A stretch of 64,000 nt of DNA from the NCBI GenBank assembly GCA_963920575.1, contig OY986973.1:5125054-5189053 (forward strand), in the 5' to 3' direction. Made by a program: the position numbers and the translations under genes. The notes under the pieces are model-generated. The model saw nothing but the letters and a program-made list of their open reading frames with translations. It searched no databases and was not told where the DNA came from. This stretch comes from Narthecium ossifragum. Taxonomy: Eukaryota; Streptophyta; Magnoliopsida; Dioscoreales; Nartheciaceae. Shown piece after piece: positions 1 to 12,185 of this stretch (its first letter is position 1; the number at the start of each line of letters is the position of its first letter).

Positions 1-215
1 ACATCCAATGGTTGTGATTCCATGATCAGCTTTAAGATCCGCAGTGAAAAATTCACTCCCACCCAAATTTTCCGCCCAACTTTCTTCATCCCACCCGCCG
101 AAATTTCAGCCCCGCGCCTCGCTCCTCTCCCTCTCCCTTTTCAAAATTCAACTCTGAGAGAGAGATGGGATGTGAGTCCCATCCGTCCCATCCCTCTCCC
201 CCTGTCTTCGTCCCC

Positions 216-415
216 NNNNNNNNNNNNNNNNNNNNNNNNNNNNNNNNNNNNNNNNNNNNNNNNNNNNNNNNNNNNNNNNNNNNNNNNNNNNNNNNNNNNN
301 NNNNNNNNNNNNNNNNNNNNNNNNNNNNNNNNNNNNNNNNNNNNNNNNNNNNNNNNNNNNNNNNNNNNNNNNNNNNNNNNNNNNNNNNNNNNNNNNNNNN
401 NNNNNNNNNNNNNNN
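216..415. other. Assembly gap of 200 N
   Basis: Exactly 200 unresolved bases. The round length suggests a placeholder rather than a measured gap. The left flank is pyrimidine-rich (ctctccc runs) and reading frames running across it have no meaning. Confidence 0.97.
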
Positions 416-1856
416 AAAGGCTCTGTTGATTTGAATGGTTGTGCATTAGCATAACTGCGTCAAACTCATTCCTTTATTAGCTTGGCATTCTGATTGCCTA
501 CCTCTGGTATAGAACTTGAGGACTCTGAGATGACACGTCTAACCTTTTAAACTTGAGTTTTTGCACTCTTATGGATTTTGCATAATTACTCCGAGTTTCA
601 ACGGTTGATTTGTAGGGGCAACAAAGTTTACATGAGTATCAAGCATCAGATGTACTTCACATAGCAGTCAAGACATCTTGAACTGCAAACTTGAGGAATG
701 ATTATTTGGCTGTAATATAAGGTTGTTCTCCTCTAAATATTCGTTTAGCAAATGTCATCTGCAATGTTAAATCTCTAATTAAGTTGGTTTCTTGATAAGT
801 TTTGTCTTCAAACATTAGTCAAATTCAGGATAGTGAGAATGAATGTAATAGTGGATTCTCCATTGTGATAAGTACTTGATGAATGTAATTGAATATAATA
901 GTTATATTCAATTAAGAAAGTTGTGGTTTGTGGGTTTGCTCCGGGGACAATGTTCGTCTATTTTATACTGTGATTTAATTTTTGTATTTGAGGAATGTTA
1001 TAAAATTATCTCATTTAGCTCTCGGTATATGAGAGGTTTTGCTGAAATTTTTTAAAATAAACTCTAAAAATCCGTGTCGTAGGCACGGGCATTCACTAGT
1101 ATATATACAAGTTATGCTCCTCTCAGGTAACCACCAACCCCACCTTAATAACCACCCAATAACTCCCTCCCACTAAACCCCCTCAACTTAGGGTTATCAT
1201 GTCACATAGGTTTCACTTAGGATATTCTCCCGTCATGTTAAACGACAGTTTCACTCCCGTCATATAAAACAACGAAAGTTTCACTTATAACCATAGCCTC
1301 ATATAAGGATGATTTTACGTAGGTGGGCTCCTGTGTTAAATGGGCTCTTGTGTCATCTATAACGGCTAATCACACATCTCATTATCTTCTCTCTCTTCAA
1401 CTATTTTTACTAACATGGATGTTTTAGACCGTATGTGGTCGAGATATATGACTAATATTGACTAATATGATTAATATTGACTAATATGTCACGTCATAAA
1501 TATTATTTTATAATATTTATATCTATTAAGAAAAACATGACTTTCAGTAATTAAAAATAAAATAATAAAAATAAAAGTAGCTGATCTCAACCGTCAATTC
1601 GAGATGGGACGGTTGTAATTGTCAGATGAAATTAGCTGGGAAAAGGCTCTCACGAAGTAGTCAATAAATCATTTTCATTTCCACCAAATAGCGGATGAAG
1701 CAATGAGACATATGGGAGGGAACTATCGTGGAAAAATTAGATGTTTAGTTGGCTATATGCCTGCCGCGTGGGCTTGTTCAGCGATAATTAGTGACAGTGA
1801 TAGTTATTTTATGACCATATTATACTTTGATACATATGGTTCGATGAATTCGTATT
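416..1856. other. AT-rich gene-free stretch
   Basis: No reading frame with recognisable protein similarity on either strand. Short direct repeats of gactaatatga occur near 1450-1480. The motif 'ctcaaccgtc' near 1590 recurs near 4810 and 4955, which suggests fragments of a dispersed repeat. The first part could be the 3' flank of a gene lost in the gap, but nothing shows this. Confidence 0.5.
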
Positions 1857-2470
1857 CTACTATCCTCATTTTCAAAAATCACATAAAACTATCCTATAGT
1901 TTCAAAACCTGGTAATTTAGTCTGTGTCGTCAAATGTCATTAAAATAAGTCATGGAAACCGATCACGTGACACGCACGTGACATGTCAAATTACACTTTG
2001 TTACCCTATAGTTTTATGGATTAGCATTCTAATATTCTCATCTTCCAAAATCACATAAAACTTCCTTATAGTTTCAAAACCTGACAATTTAGTCCGGGTC
2101 ATCAAGCGCTGTTAGGATGAGTCATGGAAAACCGGTTACGTGACACGCACGTGACTAATTTTCACCCATTCCCCGTGAACGACACTGCTTCAGCGGAGAC
2201 TGACGACGCCCAAGATGAAGACGGCGATGGGGTTCCATCATAGCCCAACGATGCCCAAGGTGAAGGTAGCAGAGGCGGCAATGGGCACAAGAGAACGTGA
2301 ACATGAGGTGGAGGAGGAACAAGAACATCGAGAAGCGATTGGTGTAGTGCGGTTTCCCGTGACTCATCCTAATTGCGTTTAACAGCTCGGACTAAATTGT
2401 TATTTTTGAAACTATATGATAGTTTTATGTGATTTTAAAAGATAATAGTATTCGAATGCTAATTCATGAA
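1857..2470. repeat. Foldback repeat with two direct and one inverted copy
   Basis: A block of about 120 bp beginning near 'tcacataaaactatcctatag' and containing 'cacgtgacacgcacgtgac' occurs near 1857-1975. It recurs in the same orientation near 2035-2153. The reverse complement of its first half ('ggactaaattgtt...gaaactatatgatagttttatgtga') lies near 2385-2435. The arrangement is typical of a MITE or foldback element. No TSD or transposase was identified. The short frames inside it are not gene-like. Confidence 0.6.
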
Positions 2471-2499
2471 ACTATAGGATATCAAAAAGTAATTTCACG

Positions 2500-3331
2500 T
2501 TAGTTTATTTGTATGGCATGAAGTTGACGGCGATCCTAATGGAGAGTGATGAAGATGATAAGGGTTGATGTAATTTTGAAATGCTGCTATATTAAGGTGT
2601 CACTTCCAACGTATCCTCTCTCTGGCTGTCCTTTCATTGTATTGGATGCCAGTAGGGCCGAGTGGCTGGGGCCTGCAATTGTTAATCAATTCTGATTAAA
2701 AGATAAATGATGGTTGAGATAATTAAGATATTATTTGATGAGCAATAAAAATAAAATAAAATAATAGATATAATTCAGTTGATCAAATCTTCATATGAAC
2801 TTTTGATTAATTTCAGGTCCCAATTGGGACCAAAAACATATTTACAGTGGAAAATATCTTCCTTTTTATTTTATTTTATTTCTCTGGCTCGACTTGTTGC
2901 CGGCCAATGATTGCTTTTGCCGCCTTCCATCAACCTTCTAGTCGTTGTCGATGCGTTTGTATTTTATGCCTGAGATTTAGGTATTTGGTGGTTAGTGGAG
3001 AGTGGCCTAGTGTTTTTGTGGCTTTCGTGGTGGGAAAAGGTAGGCCAAACATTAGATTTAACAGATTCTCAATATTATCAAACATGAGTAGTCGTAATCC
3101 AAAGAAATATATATAGAGTCGAGCAAATGCTAGCAATAATAAACTCAGCACTGTCACTATTATTGTTACCATTGTGTCTATCATTTAGGACATGTTTTTT
3201 TTTTATTAATTAAACCGTGGGGCTAAGAAATCTCGTTAGTGGTTGAGTACAAAATTGCCGTAAGGGCGGAGGTATGCCCCTAGCCTCCTCTACGCTAACA
3301 AATTCATGCCAAAGCCTGAGCACCTCCCGTG
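2500..3331. other. Gene-free stretch
   Basis: AT-rich sequence with no recognisable frames or repeats, apart from short homopolymer runs. The LINE fragment's 3' side (stop codon at 3332) begins at its right edge. Confidence 0.4.
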
Positions 3332-3679
3332 TCAGTTGATTTGCATGCAGGTTCCTTCGTGTGGGATGTGAGTGATGTGGAAGTATGTGAGATTTCGACT
3401 CGTCCACCATATGTATTGCACTACATCCTTGCATTCCTCTACCAACGATAGCCTCCCCTCTATCATGTGTATGGCATGTAGCGAATCACTTTCAACAAAC
3501 ACCTGCTGAATCCCATGTTCTACCGCTTTGGTGACCGCTACCAAGATTGCATGGAGCTCTTTGAGGAGGATGGAATCTGTCTTATGGGTGCTACTTTCGG
3601 ACCAAAGGACTACCTCGTCGTCGTCGATGCACGTGACACCAATTCCAGCTATGCCGGCGATTCTATCAAAGGATGCGTC
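3332..3679 (-). pseudogene. LINE-type RNase H domain fragment
   Basis: The minus strand from 3679 reads an open frame of about 115 codons that resembles the C-terminal RNase H domain of plant non-LTR retrotransposons. It begins with DASF near residue 1 (first acidic residue), has IGVTC and a KELHAI helix near residues 12-45, and has VESDS with the second conserved aspartate near residue 60. The late motif FHITHIPHEGTC corresponds to the usual 'V.R..N..AD' region but lacks the final N..AD part, and the frame ends at a TAA. No reverse transcriptase lies upstream on the same strand, so this is a stranded LINE 3' fragment. It is not the same copy as the LINE at 24-28 kb; related text occurs there near 24115-24321. 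Confidence 0.7.
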
Positions 3680-3899
3680 CGTTTGAAATATGATGCTTTG
3701 TTTCTGCCTCTCAACTGGTTTTGCGCCCGCTTTGTTTTGCTATCACAATATGCTCTCTTGATTTGTGACTTGATTACGAGAGGGAGTGGAGAGATAGTGA
3801 GTTGGAGAAAAGTTTTATTTTCTTACAAGTCGCATCCCCATGCAAAGTGGATATCATTTTATGGTCTTCGATTGTGCCAGGGAAGTAAAGATTGAAAAA

Positions 3900-5038
3900 A
3901 TTAAATTTTAAATATTTAGAGTGAGTTTCGTCGTCGGTTTGACCGTGAGAGTGGGAGAGGGAGTCAAGACTCCCTCCGTCATATTTGGTTAGCATTTAAG
4001 CGCGGGAGAGGGAGTCGTCTCTCTTGAGCTCTCCCGTCATGAGAGGAATCCGGACTCCTCCCAACTTCAGGAGGAGTATGATTTTCATTCCCTTCTATTT
4101 GGTCAACGCATGTTAAAATTATGAAAACATCCTTCTTAATACGTCAAATTAATGAGATAATATAGCAAGATGTATATTAGTAATTTCAATATCATTTATG
4201 CGTTTTCTCATATTAATTTGGACATATCAAACAAAAGCAATGTTTCTTTCACTCCCACTCTCATGTTCATACTAAACACCGATGAGGATAATCCCATTCA
4301 TCTCCACTCTTCTCTCTCTTTACCTCCCACGTCATGTAACCAAACCCAACCTTAAATCATGTCATTGTAACACCAAAAGCCGGTCAGTTTTGAAAGCTAA
4401 CCAAACAATCACCATCAACCACTTTGCACGCTTCACTGATAGTTAAAAGATTTACACGATTGCTAGTGCGGGGGATGAGCATCAATGTATTGATTTGAAT
4501 GAATGGCCTCCTTTGTCGGTTAAGTTCATCCTAATTAATGGCATTGGACTGGATTTTGTTTTGAGCTCGACTCTAAGCTTGACATGAACTAATTCAAACC
4601 CGATCCAACTTGGTTCGGTCCTCGACCTTGGGCAATTTCAAAGCTGAGGGCTGGACTTGGTCCATCTACCCAACTCGGCCACCCATGTCATCAACCCGAT
4701 TTGAAAAGCCTACCTAGGGAGGCAATTTCGTGACACAGTCCATAATAGGAACTCAACCTCACCGAGTCACCCCCCGTAGAGCAAAATCCAAGAGAGGAAA
4801 AGTTAATCTCAACCGTCCAAACCTGGCGGTTGAGATTCACCATCCCCCCCCCCCCCGGTGGGCTCGGATAAGGACTCGAGTCTTTAAGATCTGGCTCGAA
4901 CCGAGCCAAATCTGATCCAAATAGTAGCCATGGTGGTGTGTCATGTGTGTTAATCTCAACCGTCCAAACCGCCTTCGCCAACGAATCCTCCAGCTTCCCG
5001 CCAAATAAACGAATTTTTCGCCTTTCATATTATAATTA
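3900..5038. other. Gene-free stretch with short repeats
   Basis: Contains the repeated 'gggagagggagtc' motif near 3950-4020 with inverted 'actccctcc' partners (probable MITE remnant). It also holds two copies of 'ttaatctcaaccgtccaaac' (near 4804 and 4951) and a run of 14 C near 4845-4858 that is prone to assembly error. No coding region is supported. Confidence 0.45.
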
Positions 5039-5039
5039 A

Positions 5040-5653
5040 GGTTTTTTTTAGATATCGCCATCTATATTTTAGAGAATTTATAGAAACTCACATGTATTTT
5101 CGTTTATTGTATTCCACCACCTCTATTATTCATTAAATTTGCAAAAAGTCACATCCGGTAAATTGCCGTCCCATTCCGTCAGTTTTCTATGTAAATTGAC
5201 AAAATTACCCCCTCTAGTAAATATACGACGTTATTTCCTTTCCTCAATGCTCTTCTAAATTCTTAGTACGACTTCTTACTTCATCACTGACGATCCTGTC
5301 GGCGTTCGCGATTCAAAGGTGGAGAAAGAAGGATTTGAACTCCAATATGATGAATCAAGCAGTCATACTAAGAATTTAGGATAGCACATAGGAGAGGAAA
5401 TAACGTCGTATATTTACTGGAGGAGTAATTTTTTCAATTTACACAGAAAACTGACAAAATGTAATCACATTTTACCGGATGTGGCTTTTTGCAAATTTAA
5501 TGAATAATAGAGGTGACGAAATACAATAAACAAAAATATAAGTGTGTTTTCTAAAATTCTCTAAAATATAGGTGACGAAATGCAATAAACGAAAATGTAG
5601 ACGAGTTTCTGCAAATTCTCTAAAATATAGGTGACGATATGCAAAAAAAACCC
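5040..5653. repeat. Foldback MITE copy 1 (arms about 280 bp)
   Basis: The two halves are near reverse complements. The left arm runs from 'ggttttttttagatatcgcc' and includes 'ccacctctattattcatta'. The right arm ends 'ggtgacgatatgcaaaaaaa' and includes the inverse 'aatgaataatagaggtg'. The centre is near 5330. A second copy lies at 6302-6869. No coding capacity, and the TSD is unclear for this copy. Confidence 0.8.
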
Positions 5654-5926
5654 ATTCCATTAAATAGCAATTTTGGATTTAATTACATATTGAAAATGAT
5701 TTGTACATCACATGCCGCTTCAATCCGTAGATGTCTATCGATTGATTTACCTCTGATTGATTCGTTAGATGTACCGATTAAATGATTAATACATTTAATA
5801 CATCTATCGATTGATTGATCTAATCTATCTGTAGAACACTACCGATAGATTAGGTGACTAAATCGGTCGATGTATGCCGATCATACATGTCCTTACCCAA
5901 TCTACCTCAATCACAGTCCTTCCATG

Positions 5927-6265
5927 TTAGGTTTTCCTATATACAATATTCCATTAAATAGCAATTTTGGATTTAATTACATATTAGGTTTCCCTATATA
6001 CAATATTCCATTATTAGCAATTTTGGATTTAATTAGCATATTAGGTTTTCCTATATACAATATTCCATTAAATAGCAATTTTGGATTTAATTACATATTA
6101 GGCTATCTATATACAATATTCCATTAAATAGCAATTTTTTAATTAATTAAATATCAGGTTTCCTATATACAATATTCCATTATTAGCAATTTTGGATTTA
6201 ATTGGCATATTAGGTTTCCTATATACAATATTCCATTACTAGCAATTTTGGATTTAATTGGCATA
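5927..6265. repeat. Tandem array, about six 57-bp units
   Basis: Six consecutive units begin ttaggtttt(c)ctatatac and contain 'aatattccatta' and 'gcaattttggatttaatt'. Units differ by small indels and substitutions. Single further pieces of the unit lie just right of foldback copy 1 (5653-5693) and, inverted, right of foldback copy 2 (6870-6900). The array lies between the two foldback copies and upstream of the NLA-like gene. Confidence 0.9.
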
Positions 6266-6301
6266 TTAGGTTGTTCTTATCCAATTTGATTTTTAATTAT
6301 A

Positions 6302-6869
6302 GGGTTTGTTTTGCATATCTCCACGTATATTTTTGAGAATTTGCAGAAACCCTCCTGCATTTTCGTCTATTGCATTCCACCACCTCTATTATTCATTAAA
6401 TTTGCAAAAAGCCACGGCCAGTAAACTGCAATTCAATTATGTTAGTTGTTTTCAATTCCGTTAGTTTTCTGTGTAAATGAACAAAATTACCTCTCCAGTA
6501 AATATACGACGTTATTTCCTCTCATTTGTGCTATCCTAAATTCTTGGTACGACTGCTTGCTCCATCACATTGGAATTCAGATCCCTTTTCCTCCACCTTT
6601 GAATCGCAAACGCCGATAGGATCGCCGATGATGATGCAATCAGTTGTACTAAGAATTTAGGAGAGCATAGAGAAAGAAAATAACGTTATATATTTACTGA
6701 AGGGGTAATTTTGTCAATTTACATAGAAAACTGATGGAATGGAATGGTAGTTTGATGTGATTTTTTATAAATTTAATGAATAATAGAGGTGGCGGAATGC
6801 AATAAACGAAAGTTGGTTTCTACAAATTCTCTTAAAAATATAGGTGACGATTTGTTTTAAAAAAAACCC
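6302..6869. repeat. Foldback MITE copy 2
   Basis: It has the same long inverted arms as 5040-5653, sharing 'tctattattcattaaatttg' and 'aaatataggtgacgat'. The ends are GGGTTTG and AAAACCC, and both sides are flanked by TA, which would fit a TA target site. It ends about 300 bp before the start codon of the NLA-like gene, so it probably lies in or next to that gene's promoter. Confidence 0.8.
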
Positions 6870-7168
6870 TAATGGAATATTGTATATAGGAAAACCTAGA
6901 CCTGTCTGCTGGAGAGGAGATCATCAACGGGAAACAGTATATAGGTATGTTTAATGCGATTTTAATTCTGGTGCTCTAAACATCTCCAAATCCTTCTTTT
7001 ATCTGAATCAGAAAAACTTCATCTCGAAATCCCTAGCGTTTTGGTGGCAAAAAAATTTCATGTTGGAATCCCAAGCTTTTGGTGGCGAAGCGACCGTAAC
7101 CATTATAGAGTCGAGGGCTCGCGTTTTGTGAGTATATAGATAGGGTTCTTTGATCGAGATCGATCGAG

Positions 7169-10100
7169 ATGAAGTTTGGGGAGACGTTCATGGGGTACGT
7201 ACGCGTCCGTGGAGAGCAGGAGCGGTTTCTGGAGAAGTGCTCGTACGTGGAGTACAAGCGGCTCAAGAAAGTCCTCAAGAGCTGCCGGAATTGCCGGGCG
7301 TCGCACGGCGAAGAGCAAGAGCAGCAAGATCGAGAAGACCAGGACGACGATAGGGGAGAATCATCGGATCTCTGCCAGTATGAATCCGAGTCTTGCCCAT
7401 GTACGCTTGTTCTTTGCGTTTGGATATACAACCCATTTTTACTTACTTTTATGCAAGAACTATCCTTTGCATGCTTCATAAATTTCCCTGTCTCTTATGT
7501 GCTTTTGTGTCCGACATTGTTTTTGATTGTTGTTAGAGTCTCTCCTTTTCTATCTTTTCTTTGTCTTTTATTATGTAAGGGTCCGCAAACCTCCTTTTTT
7601 CTTTAATTCTCTTATTTTTTATGTTCTTTTGTGTTCGACATTATCTATTATTGTTGTGATTTTTTTGCTTTTCTCTGTATGTAAAGTTCTAGTTTTTCCT
7701 TCAGTTCCCTTTCTAACTTACTTTTTATGCAAGAATTTGTCCTTTATTGTGTTTGCATATGCAAACCTTCTTGTTTCTTTAATTTCCCTATTTTTTTATT
7801 TGTTTTTTGTGTTTGACATTGCCCTTTATAGTTGTGAGATTCTCTGCTTTTCTCTGTAATTGATTTATTGGACTTCCACGTGCATAACTATCTTCATCAT
7901 TTTTAGAGTTGCTCTACATTCTGGTGATCTTGTTCTTATGTTGATCATTCTTTTGCTCAGTATGTGATCAGACATTCTTCACCGAGCTGACTAAAGAGGC
8001 TTTAGCAATATCGGGATGTTTTAACTCGAAAGTAAGGAGGCTCCTACATGCTTCCGATTCTCTAGGACTGCATAGGTATCTTTGGCGTCTGCGCCACTGT
8101 TTCATGGATGATCAGCAGATCATGATCCAAGAAGGAAGGATTTTACTCGATTATGTGACGATGAATGCCATTGCCATACGTAAGATACTCAAGAAGTATG
8201 ACAAAGTAAGATACCTACATGGTAATTTCTCACGCGGCAATCGTGACTATACGTAGCTTAGGATGAAAGATCTCTGATTTTTTACTAATGTATCTTGCAG
8301 ATACACAGCTCTGTTAATGGGAGAAAGTTTAAGACAAAATTGCGGGCAGAACACCTAGAGCTCATGCAGTCTCCATATCTCATCGAACTTGGGGCATTTT
8401 ATATAAATTCTAGTGGGTCCGACGCAGGAGAACCTGGCGAGTTCTTCAGGAAGTTCTCTTGTGATTTGAGCAGCAGCCAGCCTGTAATGACCACTACTCT
8501 ATCCGATTCTGTTAAGTACGAGTACAGCCTCATCTGTTCCATTTGCTTGGTAAAATTCTCCATCCATAGTTTCTTTGGAAAATGTAGGGATGCATGTACA
8601 GGTTCTTTTTTTAGTCAAAAGCATGTTATAAACTTCCTTTTTCGGATGCTTGGCAGTGATAATATGGTAAATTCTTTTTCAAGGCAGCTGATGATAGTGA
8701 GATGCTCTAGCTTTATTCGTTTCTCATTATTATATCGAGATATAACCTAGCAATCTGAAATTAAGATGCCGTGGCCCAGTGTCACTGGAAGCAAGCTAGA
8801 TGAATTTAGATATTATGTCTAGCTCTAGTCTTTTCAGAATTGGAAATTTTGAACATAGTTAATGGAATAGTTTCTTTTGAGTTCTTTAGCTATTCTCCAG
8901 TAAGCATCCTTCTGGAGATCAAGTAGATTATGTGAAATGCAGCTTTAAATAGTTAAGTAGAGAGTTATGTCTTTCTGCTATTTTTAGAGCTAATAGATAA
9001 GTAGAGAATTTTGTGACCATTACACTTATTAGGATCTATGTGCCTAGTGAAGTTGTATAGCTTGAAAATAATTTGCCAATGGTGCTTTATATTTAATTCA
9101 AAATTTGTGAAGCTAAGACTTATAGCTTGTATATAATAGGCAATATTTCATTATGTTTTATTGGAAATTTGTGAAGCACATTCAATTTAATGTCACTGGT
9201 TTCTGTTTTTCTGTTAAATTGACCCTATGCCATGGAATTTCATCTCATAATCCTATCGTGCACAATTGACTTTTGTGCTCCACAGTTTGTCATTTTGTTC
9301 CAGTTTCTTTTCGTGGTCGCAGCATGAGGCTCTGTATATATACATTTTGTTCATATTTCACTGAAGGGACCAAGGGAGTTCAGTTGGAATGTGTAAAGAC
9401 TTTTTTTTTCTAAAGTATAGATCTGTAAACTTTTTATCATGTGTTTTCCACAGGATACCGTATTTAATCCATATGCTTTGGCTTGTGGGCATCTGTTCTG
9501 TAGAGGATGTGCTTGTTCTGCAGGTTCTGTGCCAATCTTCCAAGGTCTCAAGACAGCACCTCCTGGTTCCAAGTGTCCAGTTTGTCGGGAGGTATGTGCT
9601 ACTAATTAAGCTGTTATGGAATCCACCCTCATCACTTCTTGATCTGCTCCTTGTGCTGAGAATATATGCTTCAACCAATGCCATCCCTGTTGTCTGATGA
9701 TATCATAAATTAATCAGTCTCAGCCATGATCAAGTTTAGTTGGATGACAGTATCTATGTAAACTTTCAACGTGGTCTGCTGCACTCTTGCTCTTTAAGAT
9801 TTCAGCTGGTCAGGCGAGAAGCACGATAATGGAACATGATTTTTCTGTATTTCATTAACTGCCAAATGAAACCCAAAGCCGGACTAAATGTTTTAGTGCT
9901 CTTCGGAGAGCAAACTGAAAGTTATTTTGAGGATTTGGACTTTTAATGAAAAATGCATGAAGTGTTATCCCGCTTTCGAGTGGGAAAGTAGGTGGTAAAT
10001 GTCCATGTTGAAGTATAACTTCTACTGAATACTGGAACTAGCTTTCCACTTCATATGGTGAATTCTTAACTGTCTTAGTCGTGGATAGATCCTAATTTGT

Positions 10101-12185
10101 TATCTAGCTTTCGTTAAAGGATGGAAAGTCCTAAGGTGATATGATGACTCAGTGGTCAACTTCGAGTGAGACATTAGATGCTGTGAGTCCACATAACAAG
10201 AAAAAAGCCTGTTAGGACTTCCATTATCCTTATTAATGAATTATGTTCTCTTTCTATTGCTTACGGCAGAGCCCACTCTTGATGTAGAGGTTCGAGAGAC
10301 GTCAGCTAATTCAGAAGCCCCTCTTTCGTATTGCCTCAGCTACCAATGGGTGTGTCACATAGCAAAGGCTACAAGAGATGTATTTGAACTTCTGAGTGCA
10401 AACTTCGATAGTTCTTTACATAACTCGGATGTTGATGTATACAGGTGTGAGCTATGACACCATTTTAGATGATCTATAAACTAACAAACGGCTATACCGT
10501 AAAGTGGGAAATGTTAATTTGATCCCTTAACTGATGTACAAAAGGGCTTATAACAGTACTCAGATGAGGAGCTTATAATCAGCATGGATGTTGAAGGCAG
10601 AAGTGGTCCATAGACATCATCAAGTGTATTGCTTAAGCGTTAAGCAGGTAGATCAAGTGATTGCTCAAGTGGTGGATCAATGTGATTTTGATTTTGTGGA
10701 CATCCTCATTAATATATGTTACATCTGCTTCTCTTCATTTATTCAAATGGAAATTTGTCAACCATAACTGTAAATTACACTCGTTTCATTAAATAACTAT
10801 TTTGGTTGTCGATGGCATTTGCAACATCAAGGAATTCATTCTCGATGAAGCCCAGCTAACTCCGATGAAAGTGTCATTGATAAGTTGAACATCAAGGTAA
10901 CAGTTGAGTAATCAACAATGATTTGTTGTGATGAGATAATAAGCCAATGACCATGATTGATGTGAAATATACTATCATACAGCCGTGGTACTTTTATCTT
11001 CTTGGAGGATTGAATATGAATTTCATTCTGTCTGCCAAGTCTGTCCTCTTCTCCAATAGACCTGGAAACTTGCCTTGCCTTCGGGTGCAGCAAGAGTGAT
11101 GGTGTTTTACTACTGTGCAGGGATTCTCAGCTTCTGTCCAGGCCCTTGAGAGGACCAAGTGAAAATGTTAGTAGGATTATTGGTGTAGATGCTTGGGTGT
11201 TGAGCCAGTGTGGCCCAATGCTTAGGCTGATGATAATGTAATTCTAGAAATCAACCTCGCTGGGGGGCTTAAGTAATATTTGCAGTCTTTGGCTTGTCAA
11301 ATTATCTCGACAGGATAAAGTATGGGGCAGAATTGTCCGATCAACCCGGTATATTTTCAGAGCGTTTTTATTGGACTAGTTTCACTTAACGTAGTACCAT
11401 GATAATGGCCTATTAGTTGGTTATGGTGTTACATGCCAGCAGTTGTTTGTTGTCTGTTATTCCTTGCTGAATTGAGCTTCTTCACATTTGGGTTCATTCA
11501 TTGGTCTTGAAAGAGGCCTTTCACTTTCCTCATGGATATTGTCACTTAAATTATGAACAAATCATAACGGGGGGGTTAGCTGCATGATTTAGAATATTAT
11601 ATGTTCGTTAATCGCCATTACTTCGCCTTGTCCTTGGACTAGGATGTTCACCATTATAAAGAAGAATTGGACTAACAATGTCATATTTCTCGATGTGCAG
11701 GTTGGGGTGTATGCTAATGCATTGCATATGACAGAACTGGACCTGCTAGTGAAGAACAGGTGCACAAATTCAAATTTTTGTATGGTTTTATACTGGTGCT
11801 GCCCATAGCATGCATAGTACCGTTCACTTTTGTTTCTGAATTTCTTGATATGCTTACTGCTTGCAAGTAATGTTCGTGGTAGCTAGTTGTTGCCCAACAA
11901 TTGAACCATCCACATGCAGTTGAGTGCATTTATTCCATGCATTCTTCATCTTTTTGCATGCAACTTGTTCATGAGATGCTTGTAGATAGTTGAGCTCTGA
12001 TACCAGCACCATGTCCTACTGAAATGCTACCAAAAGGCGACGTAACCTCATGTGAATTTCCTTGTTTTTTCATGTACAGATGCAAGGAGTATTGGAAGGA
12101 GAGGCTGCAGGAGGAGCGTGCTGAGATGGTGAAGCAATCCAAAGAGTATTGGGAGCTGCAGACAATATCGGCTCTTGGCCTCTGA
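7169..12185 (+). CDS. NLA: SPX-RING E3 ubiquitin ligase (NLA/BAH1-like)
   Basis: Six exons are read from GT-AG borders with consistent phases: 7169-7400, 7961-8205, 8301-8549, 9454-9591, 11701-11759 and 12080-12185 (342 aa). The N-terminus begins MKFGETF and has [11 protein letters not shown] near residue 28, the start of an SPX domain that continues to about residue 165 ([10 protein letters not shown]). A C3HC4 RING has all eight ligands: C238, C241, C253, H255, C258, C261, C283 and C286. The tail ends in a charged helix ([21 protein letters not shown]). The family is known for ubiquitination of plasma-membrane phosphate and nitrate transporters, with SPX sensing inositol pyrophosphates; that role is by homology. 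Length matches the family (about 320-340 aa). The gene looks intact; intron 4 is long (2.1 kb) with no clear transposon. Confidence 0.93.

Noticed and set aside
5927..6265. CRISPR-like tandem array
   Set aside because: Units are contiguous 57-bp copies without unique spacers, and the genome is eukaryotic.
6870..7168. miR827 target site upstream of the NLA-like gene
   Set aside because: Some plant NLA leaders carry one, but I see no match by eye here. The leader extent is unknown, so absence is not shown either.
7033..7479. Minus-strand frame of 148 codons over NLA exon 1
   Set aside because: Antisense shadow; the plus frame has the SPX start and matching splice phases.
10236..10457. Possible extra exon in NLA intron 4
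   Set aside because: Frame of 73 codons without similarity to the family; exons 4 and 5 join in phase without it.
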